Shown here in pieces: positions 15,105 to 25,364 of a DNA stretch of 64,000 bases (positions within the stretch are counted from its first letter, which is position 1; every line of letters starts with the position of its first letter). The notes under the pieces were generated by a model. The model was not told where the DNA came from, searched no databases, and worked only from the letters and a program-made list of their open reading frames with translations. Both the position numbers and the translations under genes were made by a program. The stretch spans positions 806,001 to 870,000 of the forward strand of contig CAWDZK010000001.1 in NCBI GenBank assembly GCA_963807005.1. The letters run 5' to 3'. The DNA is from CAWDZK01 sp963807005 (GTDB lineage: Bacteria > Actinomycetota > Actinomycetes > JACCUZ01).

Positions 15105-16262
15105 GTGCGCGAGTACATACTCACCCTGGTGGTGGCTGCGTCGGTCACCTACCTGCTCACCCCCGTCGCCCGGCGGATCGCGCTGCGGTGGGGCGCCCTG
15201 ACCCCGGTCCGCGACCGGGACGTGCACGCGATCCCGACACCTCGGCTGGGTGGCATCGCGATGCTCGGTGGCTTCGGAGCCGGGATGCTCGTGGCGAGCC
15301 AGATGCCGTTCCTGGGGCCGCGGCTGGCCGATGCCCGGCAGACCCTGCCGCTGCTGGCCGGTGCCGGGCTGATCTGCCTGCTCGGCATCGCCGACGACCG
15401 CTGGGAGCTGGACGCCCTCACCAAGCTCGCCGGTCAGGTGCTCGCCTCCGGTGTCATGGTCGTCGGGGGCGTGCAGATGCTCTACCTGCCGATCGGCTTC
15501 TTCGGCAGCAGCTCGGACTCGGACTTCCCCAGCACCTTCGTCCTCGGACCGGTCGAGGGCACCGTGCTCACGATCGTCCTGGTCGTCGCGACGGTGAACG
15601 CGGTGAACTTCGTGGACGGGCTGGACGGGCTCGCGGCAGGCATCGTGGCCATCGCCGCGGCGGCGTTCTTCGTCTTCTCCTACGTGCTCACGGTCGAGGA
15701 GGGGCTGACCCGCGCGACCACGTCCGGGGTCGTCGCCGCGGCACTGGTGGGGGCGTGCGTGGGGTTCCTGCCGCACAACTTCAGCCCGGCCCGCGTGTTC
15801 ATGGGGGACTCCGGCTCGATGGTGCTCGGCCTGCTGCTCGCCTCCACCACGGTCACCCTCACCGGGACGGTGGGGCCCAACGCGGTCACCACCCCGTTGG
15901 GGCCGGCGCTGCTCCCGCTGGTGCTGCCGTTCGCCGTGATGGCGCTGCCCTTCCTCGACGTCGTGCTCGCGATCGTCCGGCGCACCCTCGCCGGACGCTC
16001 GCCGTTCGCCCCTGACAAGCAGCACCTGCACCACCGGCTGCTCGAGCGCGGGCACAGCCACGCCCGGGCAGTGCTCGTGATGTACCTGTGGTCGGCCGTG
16101 ATCGCGTTCGGCTGGACGGCGTCCGGCTTCCTGGCGACACCGGCCCTGCTCGTGAGCCTGGCGGGCGTGTGCGTCGTCGCCGTGCTCGCCACCATGAACA
16201 TCCCGCGGCTGCGCCGTTCCGAGGGCACCTTCACCGGGCTGCGCCGGGGGAGGGTCCGGTGA
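15105..16262 (+). CDS. wecA: Undecaprenyl-phosphate GlcNAc-1-phosphate transferase family protein
   Basis: 385-residue polytopic membrane enzyme of the MraY/WecA (polyprenyl-phosphate HexNAc-1-phosphate transferase) family with about ten or eleven helices. Signature motifs are DRDVHAIPTPRLGG near the N-terminus, NFVDGLDGLAAG, VFMGDSGSM and a cytoplasmic His-rich HLHHRLLERGHSH. It starts lipid-linked glycan synthesis by loading GlcNAc-1-phosphate on a polyprenyl carrier; in mycobacteria the gene in this position primes arabinogalactan. Start GTG at 15105. It might also serve the exosortase-linked glycoconjugate upstream (inference). The stop overlaps the next gene (GTGA). Confidence 0.88.
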   Translation: MREYILTLVVAASVTYLLTPVARRIALRWGALTPVRDRDVHAIPTPRLGGIAMLGGFGAGMLVASQMPFLGPRLADARQTLPLLAGAGLICLLGIADDRWELDALTKLAGQVLASGVMVVGGVQMLYLPIGFFGSSSDSDFPSTFVLGPVEGTVLTIVLVVATVNAVNFVDGLDGLAAGIVAIAAAAFFVFSYVLTVEEGLTRATTSGVVAAALVGACVGFLPHNFSPARVFMGDSGSMVLGLLLASTTVTLTGTVGPNAVTTPLGPALLPLVLPFAVMALPFLDVVLAIVRRTLAGRSPFAPDKQHLHHRLLERGHSHARAVLVMYLWSAVIAFGWTASGFLATPALLVSLAGVCVVAVLATMNIPRLRRSEGTFTGLRRGRVR

Positions 16263-16729
16263 CCGCCCGACGCCGCGGCACCGGCGCGCGGGCACTGCTG
16301 TCACCGGCCGTGCTGGGCGCGGCGCTCGCCTGGCTTCCGGCCGTGGTCACGGCGGGGGTCGTCGACGGCGCGGCCGGACTGGCAGCGGCCGGCCTCGGCG
16401 GCAGCCTGGTCCTGGTCTTCCTGCTCGTCGGCCAGCTGCCGATCACCCAGGCGGCGCGGGGGCGCGGTGTGCTGGCCGCGGGCCTGCTGCTCGTGGGCTA
16501 CCTCAGCCGGGTCGTCCTGCTCGTCGTGGTCTTCGTCCTGGTCGTCGTGGACGGCACCCTGGACCGGGAGGTGCTCGGGGGCACCGTGATGGTGGTCGCG
16601 CTCGGCTGGACGGCCGGGGTCGTGTTCTCGTTCCTGCGGTGGCGGCCGCCGGTCGTCGACGTCGAGCTGCCGTCGTCGCCGGAGCCGTCCGGCGGGGTCC
16701 CGGCGGACGAGACGCCGTCATCGCGCTGA
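16259..16729 (+). CDS. AtpI-like membrane protein preceding the ATP synthase operon
   Basis: 156-residue membrane protein with four predicted helices (LSPAVLGAALAWLP; LGGSLVLVFLLVG; LLLVGYLSRVVLLVVVFVLVV; GTVMVVALGWTAGVVFSFL) and an acidic, Pro/Ser-rich C-terminal tail. Position between wecA and atpB matches the mycobacterial AtpI-like gene, thought to help assemble the c-ring. Sequence similarity to AtpI proper is weak, so the call rests on topology and place. The GTG start overlaps the wecA stop. Its own stop is followed at once by a possible -10 box for the next gene. Confidence 0.7.
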   Translation: MTARRRGTGARALLSPAVLGAALAWLPAVVTAGVVDGAAGLAAAGLGGSLVLVFLLVGQLPITQAARGRGVLAAGLLLVGYLSRVVLLVVVFVLVVVDGTLDREVLGGTVMVVALGWTAGVVFSFLRWRPPVVDVELPSSPEPSGGVPADETPSSR

Positions 16730-16735
16730 TAGGGT
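16730..16735 (+). promoter_or_regulatory. Candidate -10 box for atpZ and the atp operon
   Basis: TAGGGT lies 10 bases before the ATG at 16746 and immediately after the preceding stop. It would place the transcription start within a few bases of the ATG, giving a leaderless or near-leaderless mRNA. No -35 is recognisable. Confidence 0.4.
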
Positions 16736-16745
16736 CCTTCGCGCG

Positions 16746-17000
16746 ATGGTCGACGACCGGACTGACGGCGACGACGACGTCTCCCCAGGGTCACCTGGAG
16801 ATGCGTCCGACCCGCCGCCGCTACGGGAAGTCGACGCCTGGGCGGTGATCAGTTACCTGCTGTCCGGGGTGATCCTGTACGGCGGGATCGGATGGTTGCT
16901 CGACTCCTGGCTCGGCACGCGCGGCCTGGTCGGAGTGGGCATCGTGCTGGGGGCAGCCGGCGGAATCTGGTTGGTATGGCTCCGGTACAGTAAGCCTTGA
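16746..17000 (+). CDS. AtpZ/AtpI family protein
   Basis: 84-residue protein with an acidic disordered N-terminus (about 30 residues) and two membrane helices. The loop reads GWLLDSWLGTRGLVG, matching the AtpZ signature (G-x-x-L-D-x-x-L-G-T). AtpZ/AtpI proteins accompany F-type ATPase operons and are linked to c-ring assembly or Mg2+ supply. No strong ribosome site precedes the ATG, which fits the nearby TAGGGT box and leaderless initiation. Confidence 0.8.
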   Translation: MVDDRTDGDDDVSPGSPGDASDPPPLREVDAWAVISYLLSGVILYGGIGWLLDSWLGTRGLVGVGIVLGAAGGIWLVWLRYSKP

Positions 17001-17085
17001 TCCCGTTGCACTTTTCGCAGGTCCTGCGACAGCAGATGTCCGACATCGTCTGCGACACCCGATGCACCGCGCCGAAGGAGACGCC

Positions 17086-17904
17086 TTGCACCTGGTCACA
17101 CACCTGGTCGACGCCTCCACCAGGCTCGTGCAGGCGGCCGAGGGGGACTCGTTCCAGCCCCCGGGACCCGGCGACTTCGAGTTCCCTCCGCTGTTCGGCG
17201 AGGGCACCTTCTTCACCAAGCCGATGCTCATCGTCGTGCTCGGCACGCTCTTCGTGGGCGCCTTCTTCTACCTCGCCTCCCGGGGAGCGGCTCTCGTCCC
17301 GGCCAAGCTGCAGTACGTCGGCGAGAGCATCTACGGCTTCGTCCGCAACGACATCGTCGGCGACACCATCGGCAGCGAGGGACGAAAGTTCGTCCCGTAC
17401 CTCGCCACCCTCTTCTGCTTCATCGCCATCAACAACATCTCCGGAATCGTGCCGGTGCTCCAGCTGCCGGCCAACGGCAAGATCGCGTTCCCGCTGTTCC
17501 TGGCCCTGATCTCGTGGGCGACCTTCAACTACGTCGGCATCCGCAAGCACGGCTTCCTCGGCTACTTCAAGGCGATGATGTTCCCGCCCGGCCTGCCGAA
17601 GCCGATCTACGTGCTGCTGGCTCCGCTCGAGTTCCTGTCGACGTTCATCATCCGGCCGATCACGCTCACCCTGCGACTCACGCTGAACATGTTCGCCGGT
17701 CACCTGGTGCTGCTGGTCTGCATCCTCGGCGGCGAGTACCTGCTGATCGAGAAGGGCGGAGCGCTGGCCCTGCTCAGTCCGATCGCTTTCGGCTTCGGCA
17801 TCCTGCTGACGTTCTTCGAGGCTTTCGTGCAGCTCCTGCAGGCCTACGTGTTCGTCCTGCTGTCCGCCCTCTACATCGCCGGCGCACTCGCCGACGAGCA
17901 CTGA
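17086..17904 (+). CDS. atpB: F0F1 ATP synthase subunit a
   Basis: Membrane subunit a of the proton channel. I chose TTG at 17086 because AAGGAG lies five bases upstream, giving 272 residues; an ATG at 17062 would add eight residues but has no ribosome site. The essential arginine is in the helix ITLTLRLTLNMFAGH, where proton transfer with the c-ring glutamate occurs. The C-terminal LLQAYVFVLLSALYIAGAL is also family-typical. It is the first structural gene of the atpBEFHAGDC order. Confidence 0.95.
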   Translation: MHLVTHLVDASTRLVQAAEGDSFQPPGPGDFEFPPLFGEGTFFTKPMLIVVLGTLFVGAFFYLASRGAALVPAKLQYVGESIYGFVRNDIVGDTIGSEGRKFVPYLATLFCFIAINNISGIVPVLQLPANGKIAFPLFLALISWATFNYVGIRKHGFLGYFKAMMFPPGLPKPIYVLLAPLEFLSTFIIRPITLTLRLTLNMFAGHLVLLVCILGGEYLLIEKGGALALLSPIAFGFGILLTFFEAFVQLLQAYVFVLLSALYIAGALADEH

Positions 17905-17955
17905 TCCACCTCAGCTCCACCACGACCTGACGAAGTTTCCGAGAAGGGACCCCCA

Positions 17956-18171
17956 GTGACCGGCGACATCAACGGCAGTCTCAACATGATCGGCTACGGC
18001 CTCGCGGCCATCGGCCCGGGCGTCGGCATCGGCCTGATCTTCGCCGCTTACATCAACGGCGTGGCCCGGCAGCCCGAGGCCCGTGGCGTCCTGCAGGGCA
18101 TCGCGATCCTGGGCTTCGCCCTCGCCGAGGCGCTGGCCATCATCGGCATCGGCCTCGCCTTCGTCCTGTAG
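17956..18171 (+). CDS. atpE: F0F1 ATP synthase subunit c
   Basis: 71-residue two-helix proteolipid that forms the rotor ring. The first helix contains the glycine-rich GPGVGIG; the loop is ARQPEAR; the proton-binding carboxylate is Glu58 in FALAEALAI. The residues around it look like the proton-translocating type rather than the sodium type. GTG start after GAGAAGGGA. Confidence 0.97.
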   Translation: MTGDINGSLNMIGYGLAAIGPGVGIGLIFAAYINGVARQPEARGVLQGIAILGFALAEALAIIGIGLAFVL

Positions 18172-18201
18172 TAACCGGCCCACCCAACGAGAGGCCAGCA
18201 C

Positions 18202-18783
18202 ATGCAGACGCTCGCCACCGTGCTCGCGGCCGAGGGGGAACCCAACCCCCTGCTGCCGCACACGTCCGAGCTCATCGTCGGCACCATCGCCTTCGTCCTG
18301 CTGTTCCTCTTCCTGCGGGCCAAGGTCTTCCCGATCTTCGAGAAGACCTACGCCGAGCGCCGTGACGCGATCGAGGGCGGCATGGAGCGGGCCAAGACGG
18401 CCGAGGAGGAGGCGAAGGAGACGCTCGCGCAGTACCGCGAGCAGCTGGCCGACGCCCGGCACGAGGCCGCCCGCCTGCGCGAGGACGCGCGGGAACAGGG
18501 GGCGGCGATCATCGCCGAGATGCGCGAGCAGGCCCAGGCCGAGGCGCGCCGCATCACCGAGCAGGCGCACCAGCAGATCGAGGCCGACAAGTCCTCGGCG
18601 CTGGTCCAGCTGCGCACCCAGGTGGGCGCGTTGGCCACCGACCTCGCCGGCCGGATCGTCGGCGAGTCGCTCGAGGACGATGCCCGGCAGCGCCGGGTGG
18701 TCGACCGGTTCCTGGACGAGCTGGAGAGCCGGGCCGACGCCGGTACGGCCTCCGTCTCGGGCAGCGAGAGCACGCGCGCATGA
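18202..18783 (+). CDS. atpF: F0F1 ATP synthase subunit b
   Basis: 193-residue peripheral-stalk subunit: one membrane helix (about residues 25-45) followed by a long charged coiled coil that dimerises and reaches F1. GAGAGG precedes the ATG. The stop overlaps atpH as ATGA. Length is normal, and it is not fused to the delta subunit as in mycobacteria. Confidence 0.95.
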   Translation: MQTLATVLAAEGEPNPLLPHTSELIVGTIAFVLLFLFLRAKVFPIFEKTYAERRDAIEGGMERAKTAEEEAKETLAQYREQLADARHEAARLREDAREQGAAIIAEMREQAQAEARRITEQAHQQIEADKSSALVQLRTQVGALATDLAGRIVGESLEDDARQRRVVDRFLDELESRADAGTASVSGSESTRA

Positions 18784-19610
18784 GTGCAGCGGGCCTTCAG
18801 GGCGCCAGCCGTGAGTCGCTCGCGGCGGCCCGGGAGACGTTGGGCACCCTCATCGGTTCCGGCGACACCGACCTCGGGACCGTCGCGGACGAGCTGTTCG
18901 CGGTGACTGCTGTGCTCGACTCCGAGCACGCGCTGCGCCGCGCGCTCACGGACCCGGCCCGCGACGGCGACGCTCGCGCCGGGCTGGCCCGGGCCGTGCT
19001 CGGCGACCAGGTCGGCAGCGCCACCGCCGACCTTCTCGCCTGGGTCGTCCGGGCCCGCTGGTCCGCGCCCCGGGACCTCGCCGACGCGCTGGAGCTGCTG
19101 GCGGTGGAGGCGCAGGTCGCCGCTGCCCAGCAGGGCGGCCGGCTGGACGACGTCGAGGACGAGCTGTTCCGGACCAGCCGGATCGTGGCTGGCTCGGGCG
19201 ACCTGCGCACCGCGCTGTCGGACCGCTCGGCTCCGGTCGAGAGCCGTGCGGCCCTGATCGAGGGGCTGCTCGGTGGCCGCACGACCGAGGAGACCCGACG
19301 CCTGGTCCGCCAGGCGGTGGTCGCACCTCGTGGCCGCACGTTCGACCGCACTGTCGAGACGTACGCTCAGGTCGCTGCCGACCGCCGACAGCGGATGGTG
19401 GCGACCGTCACCGCGACCGTGCCCCTCACCGAGGAGCAGCGTGGCCGTCTCGGCCGTGCGCTCCAGCAGATGTACGGCCACGACGTCCACCTCAACGTCC
19501 AGCTCGACCCCGCCCTCGTAGGCGGCATCCGGGTCGAGATCGGCGACGAGGTGATCGACGGCTCGATCGTCGACCGCCTCGACGACGCCCGTCGACGACT
19601 CGTCGGCTAG
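18780..19610 (+). CDS. atpH: F0F1 ATP synthase subunit delta
   Basis: 276-residue delta subunit linking the stalk to the top of F1. It is longer than the E. coli protein (about 177) but normal for actinobacteria. The C-terminal part holds the conserved segment ALQQMYGHDVHLNVQLDPALVGGIRVEIGD in divided form. The ATG overlaps the atpF stop. Confidence 0.94.
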   Translation: MSAAGLQGASRESLAAARETLGTLIGSGDTDLGTVADELFAVTAVLDSEHALRRALTDPARDGDARAGLARAVLGDQVGSATADLLAWVVRARWSAPRDLADALELLAVEAQVAAAQQGGRLDDVEDELFRTSRIVAGSGDLRTALSDRSAPVESRAALIEGLLGGRTTEETRRLVRQAVVAPRGRTFDRTVETYAQVAADRRQRMVATVTATVPLTEEQRGRLGRALQQMYGHDVHLNVQLDPALVGGIRVEIGDEVIDGSIVDRLDDARRRLVG

Positions 19611-19662
19611 AAGTCCCACACGTGACCACAGGCACGACCGAGAAGAGAGCAGGGAACGCGAC

Positions 19663-21315
19663 ATGGCCGAGCTGACCATCCGGCCGGAGGAGATCCGGGA
19701 CGCACTCGAGCGCTTCGTCTCGTCGTACGAGCCGGAGAACGCCGGGCGCGAGGAGGTCGGGCACGTCACCGAGGCCGGTGACGGCATCGCGCGCATCGAG
19801 GGCCTGCCCTCGACGATGACCAACGAGCTGCTCGAGTTCGAGGACGGCACGCTGGGGCTGGCCCTGAACCTCGACGTGCGAGAGATCGGCGCCGTCGTGC
19901 TGGGGGAGTTCCGCGGCATCGAGGAGGGCCAGCCGGTCAAGCGGACCGGCGAGATCCTCTCGGTGCCCGTGGGCGACGCCTTCCTCGGGCGGGTCGTCGA
20001 CCCGCTGGGCAACCCGCTGGACGGCAAGGGGCCGATCGAGACCACCGAGCGCCGGGCGCTGGAGCTGCAGGCGGCGTCGGTGGTCCAGCGACAGAGCGTC
20101 AAGGAGCCGATGCAGACCGGCATCAAGGCGATCGACGCCATGACCGCCATCGGCCGGGGCCAGCGGCAGCTGATCATCGGTGACCGGCAGACCGGCAAGA
20201 CCGCCGTCTGCCTGGACACGATCATCAACCAGAAGGCCGACTGGGAGTCCGGCGACCCCAAGCGTCAGGTGAAGTGCATCTACGTCGCCGTCGGCCAGAA
20301 GGGCTCGACGATCGCCTCGGTGCGCCAGGCGCTGGAGGAGAACGGCGCGCTGGAGTACACGACCATCATCGCTGCCCCGGCCTCCGACCCGGCCGGCTTC
20401 AAGTACCTCGCGCCGTACACCGGCTCGGCCATCGGCCAGCACTGGATGTACCAGGGGCAGCACGTGCTGATCGTCTTCGACGACCTGTCGAAGCAGGCCG
20501 ACGCCTACCGCGCCGTGTCGCTGCTGCTGCGCCGTCCGCCGGGCCGCGAGGCGTACCCGGGTGACGTGTTCTACCTGCACTCCCGCCTGCTCGAGCGCTG
20601 CGCCAAGCTGTCCGACGAGATGGGCGGCGGCTCGATGACCGGCCTGCCGATCATCGAGACCAAGGGCAACGACGTGTCGGCCTTCATCCCGACCAACTGC
20701 ATCTCGATCACCGACGGGCAGTGCTTCCTCGAGACCGACCTGTTCAACTCGGGTGTGCGACCGGCCATCAACGTCGGTGTCTCGGTCTCCCGGGTCGGTG
20801 GCTCAGCGCAGGTCAAGGCCCTGCGCAAGGTGGCCGGTCGGCTGCGCCTCGACCTGGCGCAGTACCGCGAGCTGGAGGCCTTCGCCGCCTTCGGGTCGGA
20901 CCTGGACGCCGGGTCCAAGGCCCAGCTGGCCCGCGGTGCCCGGCTGGTCGAGCTGCTCAAGCAGGGCCAGTACTCGCCGTTCCCCGTCGAGCACGAGGTC
21001 ATCTCGATCTGGGCGGGTACCACCGGCAAGCTCGACGACGTCCCGGTGGAGGACATCAGCCGGTTCGAGGGCGAGCTGCTCGACTACCTGCACCGGGAGC
21101 ACAAGGGTCTGGTCGACGGCCTGCGTGAGACCAAGGAGCTGGGCGACGACACGGTCTCCTCTCTCGAGGACGCGGTCGCGGACTTCAAGAAGCAGTTCGA
21201 GACCTCCTCCGGCGAGCTGCTCATCAACGAGGAGCCGGTCGGCTCCATGGACGAGGACGAGGTCGAGCAGGAGACCATCAAGAAGCACGTCCGCAAGCCG
21301 GCGAAGAAGAGCTAG
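19663..21315 (+). CDS. atpA: F0F1 ATP synthase subunit alpha
   Basis: 550-residue non-catalytic nucleotide-binding subunit. The P-loop GDRQTGKT is at residues 173-180 and the alpha-type signature PAINVGVSVSRVGG lies near residue 367. A C-terminal acidic and then basic extension is typical of actinobacteria. GAGAAGAGAGC precedes the ATG. Three bases separate it from atpG. Confidence 0.97.
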   Translation: MAELTIRPEEIRDALERFVSSYEPENAGREEVGHVTEAGDGIARIEGLPSTMTNELLEFEDGTLGLALNLDVREIGAVVLGEFRGIEEGQPVKRTGEILSVPVGDAFLGRVVDPLGNPLDGKGPIETTERRALELQAASVVQRQSVKEPMQTGIKAIDAMTAIGRGQRQLIIGDRQTGKTAVCLDTIINQKADWESGDPKRQVKCIYVAVGQKGSTIASVRQALEENGALEYTTIIAAPASDPAGFKYLAPYTGSAIGQHWMYQGQHVLIVFDDLSKQADAYRAVSLLLRRPPGREAYPGDVFYLHSRLLERCAKLSDEMGGGSMTGLPIIETKGNDVSAFIPTNCISITDGQCFLETDLFNSGVRPAINVGVSVSRVGGSAQVKALRKVAGRLRLDLAQYRELEAFAAFGSDLDAGSKAQLARGARLVELLKQGQYSPFPVEHEVISIWAGTTGKLDDVPVEDISRFEGELLDYLHREHKGLVDGLRETKELGDDTVSSLEDAVADFKKQFETSSGELLINEEPVGSMDEDEVEQETIKKHVRKPAKKS

Positions 21316-21318
21316 CCG

Positions 21319-22251
21319 ATGGGTGCCCAGCTGCGGGTCTACCGCCGACGCATCAGGTCGGTGAACGCGACCAAGAAGATCACCAAGGCGATGGAGCTCA
21401 TCGCTGCCTCGCGCATCGTCAAGGCGCAGCAGCGGGTGTCCCAGTCGACGCCGTACGCCGAGGCGATCACCCGTGCGGTGTCGGCGGTCGCCAGCTTCTC
21501 CGACGTGGAGCACCCCCTTACCGGGACCGCCCCCGCCTCGGAACGCGATGACCACGAGGGCCCGGCGCGGGCGGCGGTGCTGCTCATCACGAGCGACCGT
21601 GGGCTGGCCGGTGCCTACAGCTCCAACGCCATCAAGGAGGGGGAGCGGCTGACGAACCTGCTGCGCGACAAGGGCAGCGAGGTCGTGCCGTTCCTCGTCG
21701 GTCGCAAGGCGGTCGGGTTCTACCGGTTCCGCAACCGCGAGGCGGCGGCTGAGTGGACCGGTTTCTCGGAGAACCCGACCTACGCCGACGCCAAGGAGGT
21801 GGCTGACGCGGTCATCGAGGCGTTCCTCACTCCGAACGAGGAGGGCGGGGTCGACGAGATCCACCTCGTGTACACCCAGTTCGTCAACATGGTCACCCAG
21901 AAGACCGTGACCCGGCGGTTGCTGCCGCTGGAGGTCGAGGAGACCGAGGAGGAGCCCGAGGGCGGGTCCTTCCCGCTCTACGAGTTCGAGCCGTCCGCGG
22001 AGGCTGTGCTGGACGCGCTGCTCCCGCGCTACGTCGAGAGCCGCGTCTACAACGCGCTGCTCCAGTCGGCGGCGTCCGAGCTCGCCGCCCGTCGCCGGGC
22101 AATGAAGTCCGCCACCGACAACGCCACCGAGCTCATCAAGACCTACACACGCAAGGCCAACGCGGCCCGACAGGCCGAGATCACCCAAGAGATCAGCGAG
22201 ATCGTCGGTGGCGCGGACGCGCTCGCCAGCGCGACTGCCGGGAGTGAGTGA
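21319..22251 (+). CDS. atpG: F0F1 ATP synthase subunit gamma
   Basis: 310-residue central rotor shaft: N-terminal helix RRIRSVNATKKITKAMELIAASRI and a C-terminal helix with ATDNATELI form the coiled coil, with a Rossmann-like domain between (LLITSDRGLAGAYSSN). A roughly 15-residue acidic loop (EVEETEEEPEGG) is like the gamma-loop insertions seen in actinobacteria. Both flanking gaps are three bases. Confidence 0.96.
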   Translation: MGAQLRVYRRRIRSVNATKKITKAMELIAASRIVKAQQRVSQSTPYAEAITRAVSAVASFSDVEHPLTGTAPASERDDHEGPARAAVLLITSDRGLAGAYSSNAIKEGERLTNLLRDKGSEVVPFLVGRKAVGFYRFRNREAAAEWTGFSENPTYADAKEVADAVIEAFLTPNEEGGVDEIHLVYTQFVNMVTQKTVTRRLLPLEVEETEEEPEGGSFPLYEFEPSAEAVLDALLPRYVESRVYNALLQSAASELAARRRAMKSATDNATELIKTYTRKANAARQAEITQEISEIVGGADALASATAGSE

Positions 22252-22254
22252 GAC

Positions 22255-23701
<1,447 letters not shown>

Positions 23702-23709
<8 letters not shown>

Positions 23710-24100
23710 CGACTCGAGCGACCTGCTCGAGGTGGAGCTGGTCGCCGCCGACCGCACCGTGTGGACGGGCGAGGGCACGATGGTGCTGGCCCGTACGGCG
23801 GACGGCGACGTCGGCATCCTGCCGCACCACGCGCCGTTGCTCGGCACCCTTGCCGACGGGGCGGTCCTGATCCGGCAGCAGAGCGGCGACCCGGTGGTCG
23901 CGGTCGTGCACGGCGGCTTCCTGTCCGTGGCCGACAACCGGGTCGGCATCCTGGCCGAGGAGTGCGACCTGGCCCAGGACATCGACCTGGCGGAGGCCCA
24001 GCAGGCCCTCGCGAGCGCCCAGGGGTCGGCCGACGACGACGCCGCGCACCAGGTCCGCCGGGCCGAGGCCCGGATCCGCGCGCACGGCATGGCCTTCTAG
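23702..24100 (+). CDS. atpC: F0F1 ATP synthase subunit epsilon
   Basis: 132-residue epsilon subunit with the N-terminal beta-sandwich (GDVGILPHHAPLLGTLADG) and a C-terminal helical hairpin, here short and Ala/Asp-rich. It couples gamma to the c-ring and can inhibit ATP hydrolysis. The ATG lies inside the end of atpD, so translation is coupled. Last structural gene of the operon. Confidence 0.95.
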
Positions 24101-24132
24101 GCGTTGACCACGTCGTCCGTCCCGGAGGCCTG

Positions 24133-24576
24133 ATGGGCCTGATCGGGGTGGTCGACGCTCTCGCGGTCCTGGTGGCGCTGGGGCTGCTGGCTCTCGGGCT
24201 GCTCGTGCTGCGGCGCCGGTTCCTCAGCCGCAGCGGCGGAACCTTCGACTGCAGCCTCCGGCTGCGGATGACGTCCAACGCGCGCACCGGTCAGGGCTGG
24301 ACCCTCGGAATCGCTCGCTACTCGGGTGACACGCTGGAGTGGTACCGCGTCTTCTCCTACGCCCTGCGGCCCAAGCGGGTCCTGGGGCGACGCGACCTCC
24401 AGGTCGTCGACCGGCGCGACCCGCAGGGTGCCGAGGTCTTCTCGCTGCTCTCCGGCGCGGTCGTCGTGCGCTGCATCGCGGCAGGTGGCCCGGTGGAGTT
24501 CGCCATGAGCCAGGACACCCTCACCGGCTTCCTCTCGTGGGTCGAGTCGTCGCCGCCCGGCATCCCGCGGCCCTGA
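24133..24576 (+). CDS. DUF2550 family membrane protein
   Basis: 147-residue protein with one N-terminal membrane helix (about 5-25) and a cytoplasmic basic domain (RWTL-like segment GWTLGIARYSGDTLEWYRVFSY). It corresponds by position and features to the DUF2550 gene that follows atpC in mycobacteria. GGAGG sits five bases before the ATG. Function unknown. Confidence 0.85.
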   Translation: MGLIGVVDALAVLVALGLLALGLLVLRRRFLSRSGGTFDCSLRLRMTSNARTGQGWTLGIARYSGDTLEWYRVFSYALRPKRVLGRRDLQVVDRRDPQGAEVFSLLSGAVVVRCIAAGGPVEFAMSQDTLTGFLSWVESSPPGIPRP

Positions 24577-24621
24577 CCCGACGACTCCCGCCGACTGGAG
24601 GGTGGGCCGGGACGATCCCGC

Positions 24622-24678
24622 CGAGTGGTGGGTTCGGCAGGTCAGAACGGGCGTCTCGGGTGCGGAACCCACCACTCG
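24622..24678. repeat. Intergenic inverted repeat, CGAGTGG family
   Basis: Arms CGAGTGGTGGGTTC (24622-24635) and its exact complement (24665-24678) with a 29-base loop, between the DUF2550 gene and the convergent adenosyltransferase. It may serve as a two-way terminator. A longer repeat with the same beginning lies at 62364-62422. Confidence 0.75.
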
Positions 24679-24709
24679 CGGGGGAGGGGGTGCGGGGCGA
24701 GGGGGGGCG

Positions 24710-25282
24710 TCAGCGGTTCGCGCCCGGCACCCACAGCACGTCGCCGACCTCGCGGTTGACGTAGCGCGCCAGCACGAAGAGCAGGTCGGAGAGCCGGTTG
24801 AGGTAGGTCGCGGTGAGCGGGTTCACCGTCTCGCGGTGCTCCTCGACGGCCCGCCAGGTGGCGCGCTCGGCCCGCCGGACGACCGTGCGCGCCACGTGCA
24901 GGTGGGCCGCTGCCGGCGTACCGCCGGCGAGGACGAACGACCTCAGCGGCTCGAGCTCGGCGTTGAACCGGTCGATCTCAGCCTCCAGGGCGTCGACCTG
25001 GGCCTGCACGACGCGCAGCGGGGGGTACTCCGGGTCGGGCTGCACCGGGTTGCAGAGGTCGGCGCCGACGTCGAACAGGTCGTTCTGGACCCGGCTCACC
25101 ACGGCGGCGACGTCCTCGGGCAGCCCGCCCGATGCGAGGGCCACGCCGAGGAACGCACCGGCCTCGTCGCAGTCGGCGTAGGCCTCCAGCCGGGCGTCGT
25201 TCTTGGAGATCCGGCCCCGCCCGCCCCAGCCGGTCGACCCGTCGTCGCCGGTGCGCGTGTAGATGCGGGTGAGGTTGACCAT
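24710..25282 (-). CDS. PduO-type cob(I)alamin adenosyltransferase
   Basis: 190-residue enzyme that transfers adenosyl from ATP to cob(I)alamin, making the coenzyme B12 used by the mutases at 28428 and 60670. Family motifs: YTRTGDDGSTG at the N-terminus (ATP binding), SFVLAGGTPAAAHLHVARTVVRRAER near the middle in two parts, and YLNRLSDLLFVLAR near the end. A TAGAGT box lies six bases before the ATG on this strand, suggesting a leaderless transcript. Same position beside murA in mycobacteria. Confidence 0.94.
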   Translation of the reverse strand: MVNLTRIYTRTGDDGSTGWGGRGRISKNDARLEAYADCDEAGAFLGVALASGGLPEDVAAVVSRVQNDLFDVGADLCNPVQPDPEYPPLRVVQAQVDALEAEIDRFNAELEPLRSFVLAGGTPAAAHLHVARTVVRRAERATWRAVEEHRETVNPLTATYLNRLSDLLFVLARYVNREVGDVLWVPGANR

Positions 25283-25288
25283 GCCGCC

Positions 25289-25294
25289 ACTCTA
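25289..25294 (-). promoter_or_regulatory. Candidate -10 box for the adenosyltransferase
   Basis: On the minus strand TAGAGT ends six bases before the ATG at 25282, the spacing expected for leaderless initiation. Confidence 0.4.
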
Positions 25295-25351
25295 GGCAGG
25301 TCCTGCGCTCCGCCTCCGATCGTCCCCCGCGTCCTGGCTGGGCCGCCCACC

Positions 25352-25357
25352 TACGAT
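25352..25357 (+). promoter_or_regulatory. Candidate -10 box for murA
   Basis: TACGAT ends seven bases before the murA ATG; no ribosome site lies between, so a leaderless mRNA is likely. Confidence 0.45.
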
Positions 25358-25364
25358 GCTCGCC

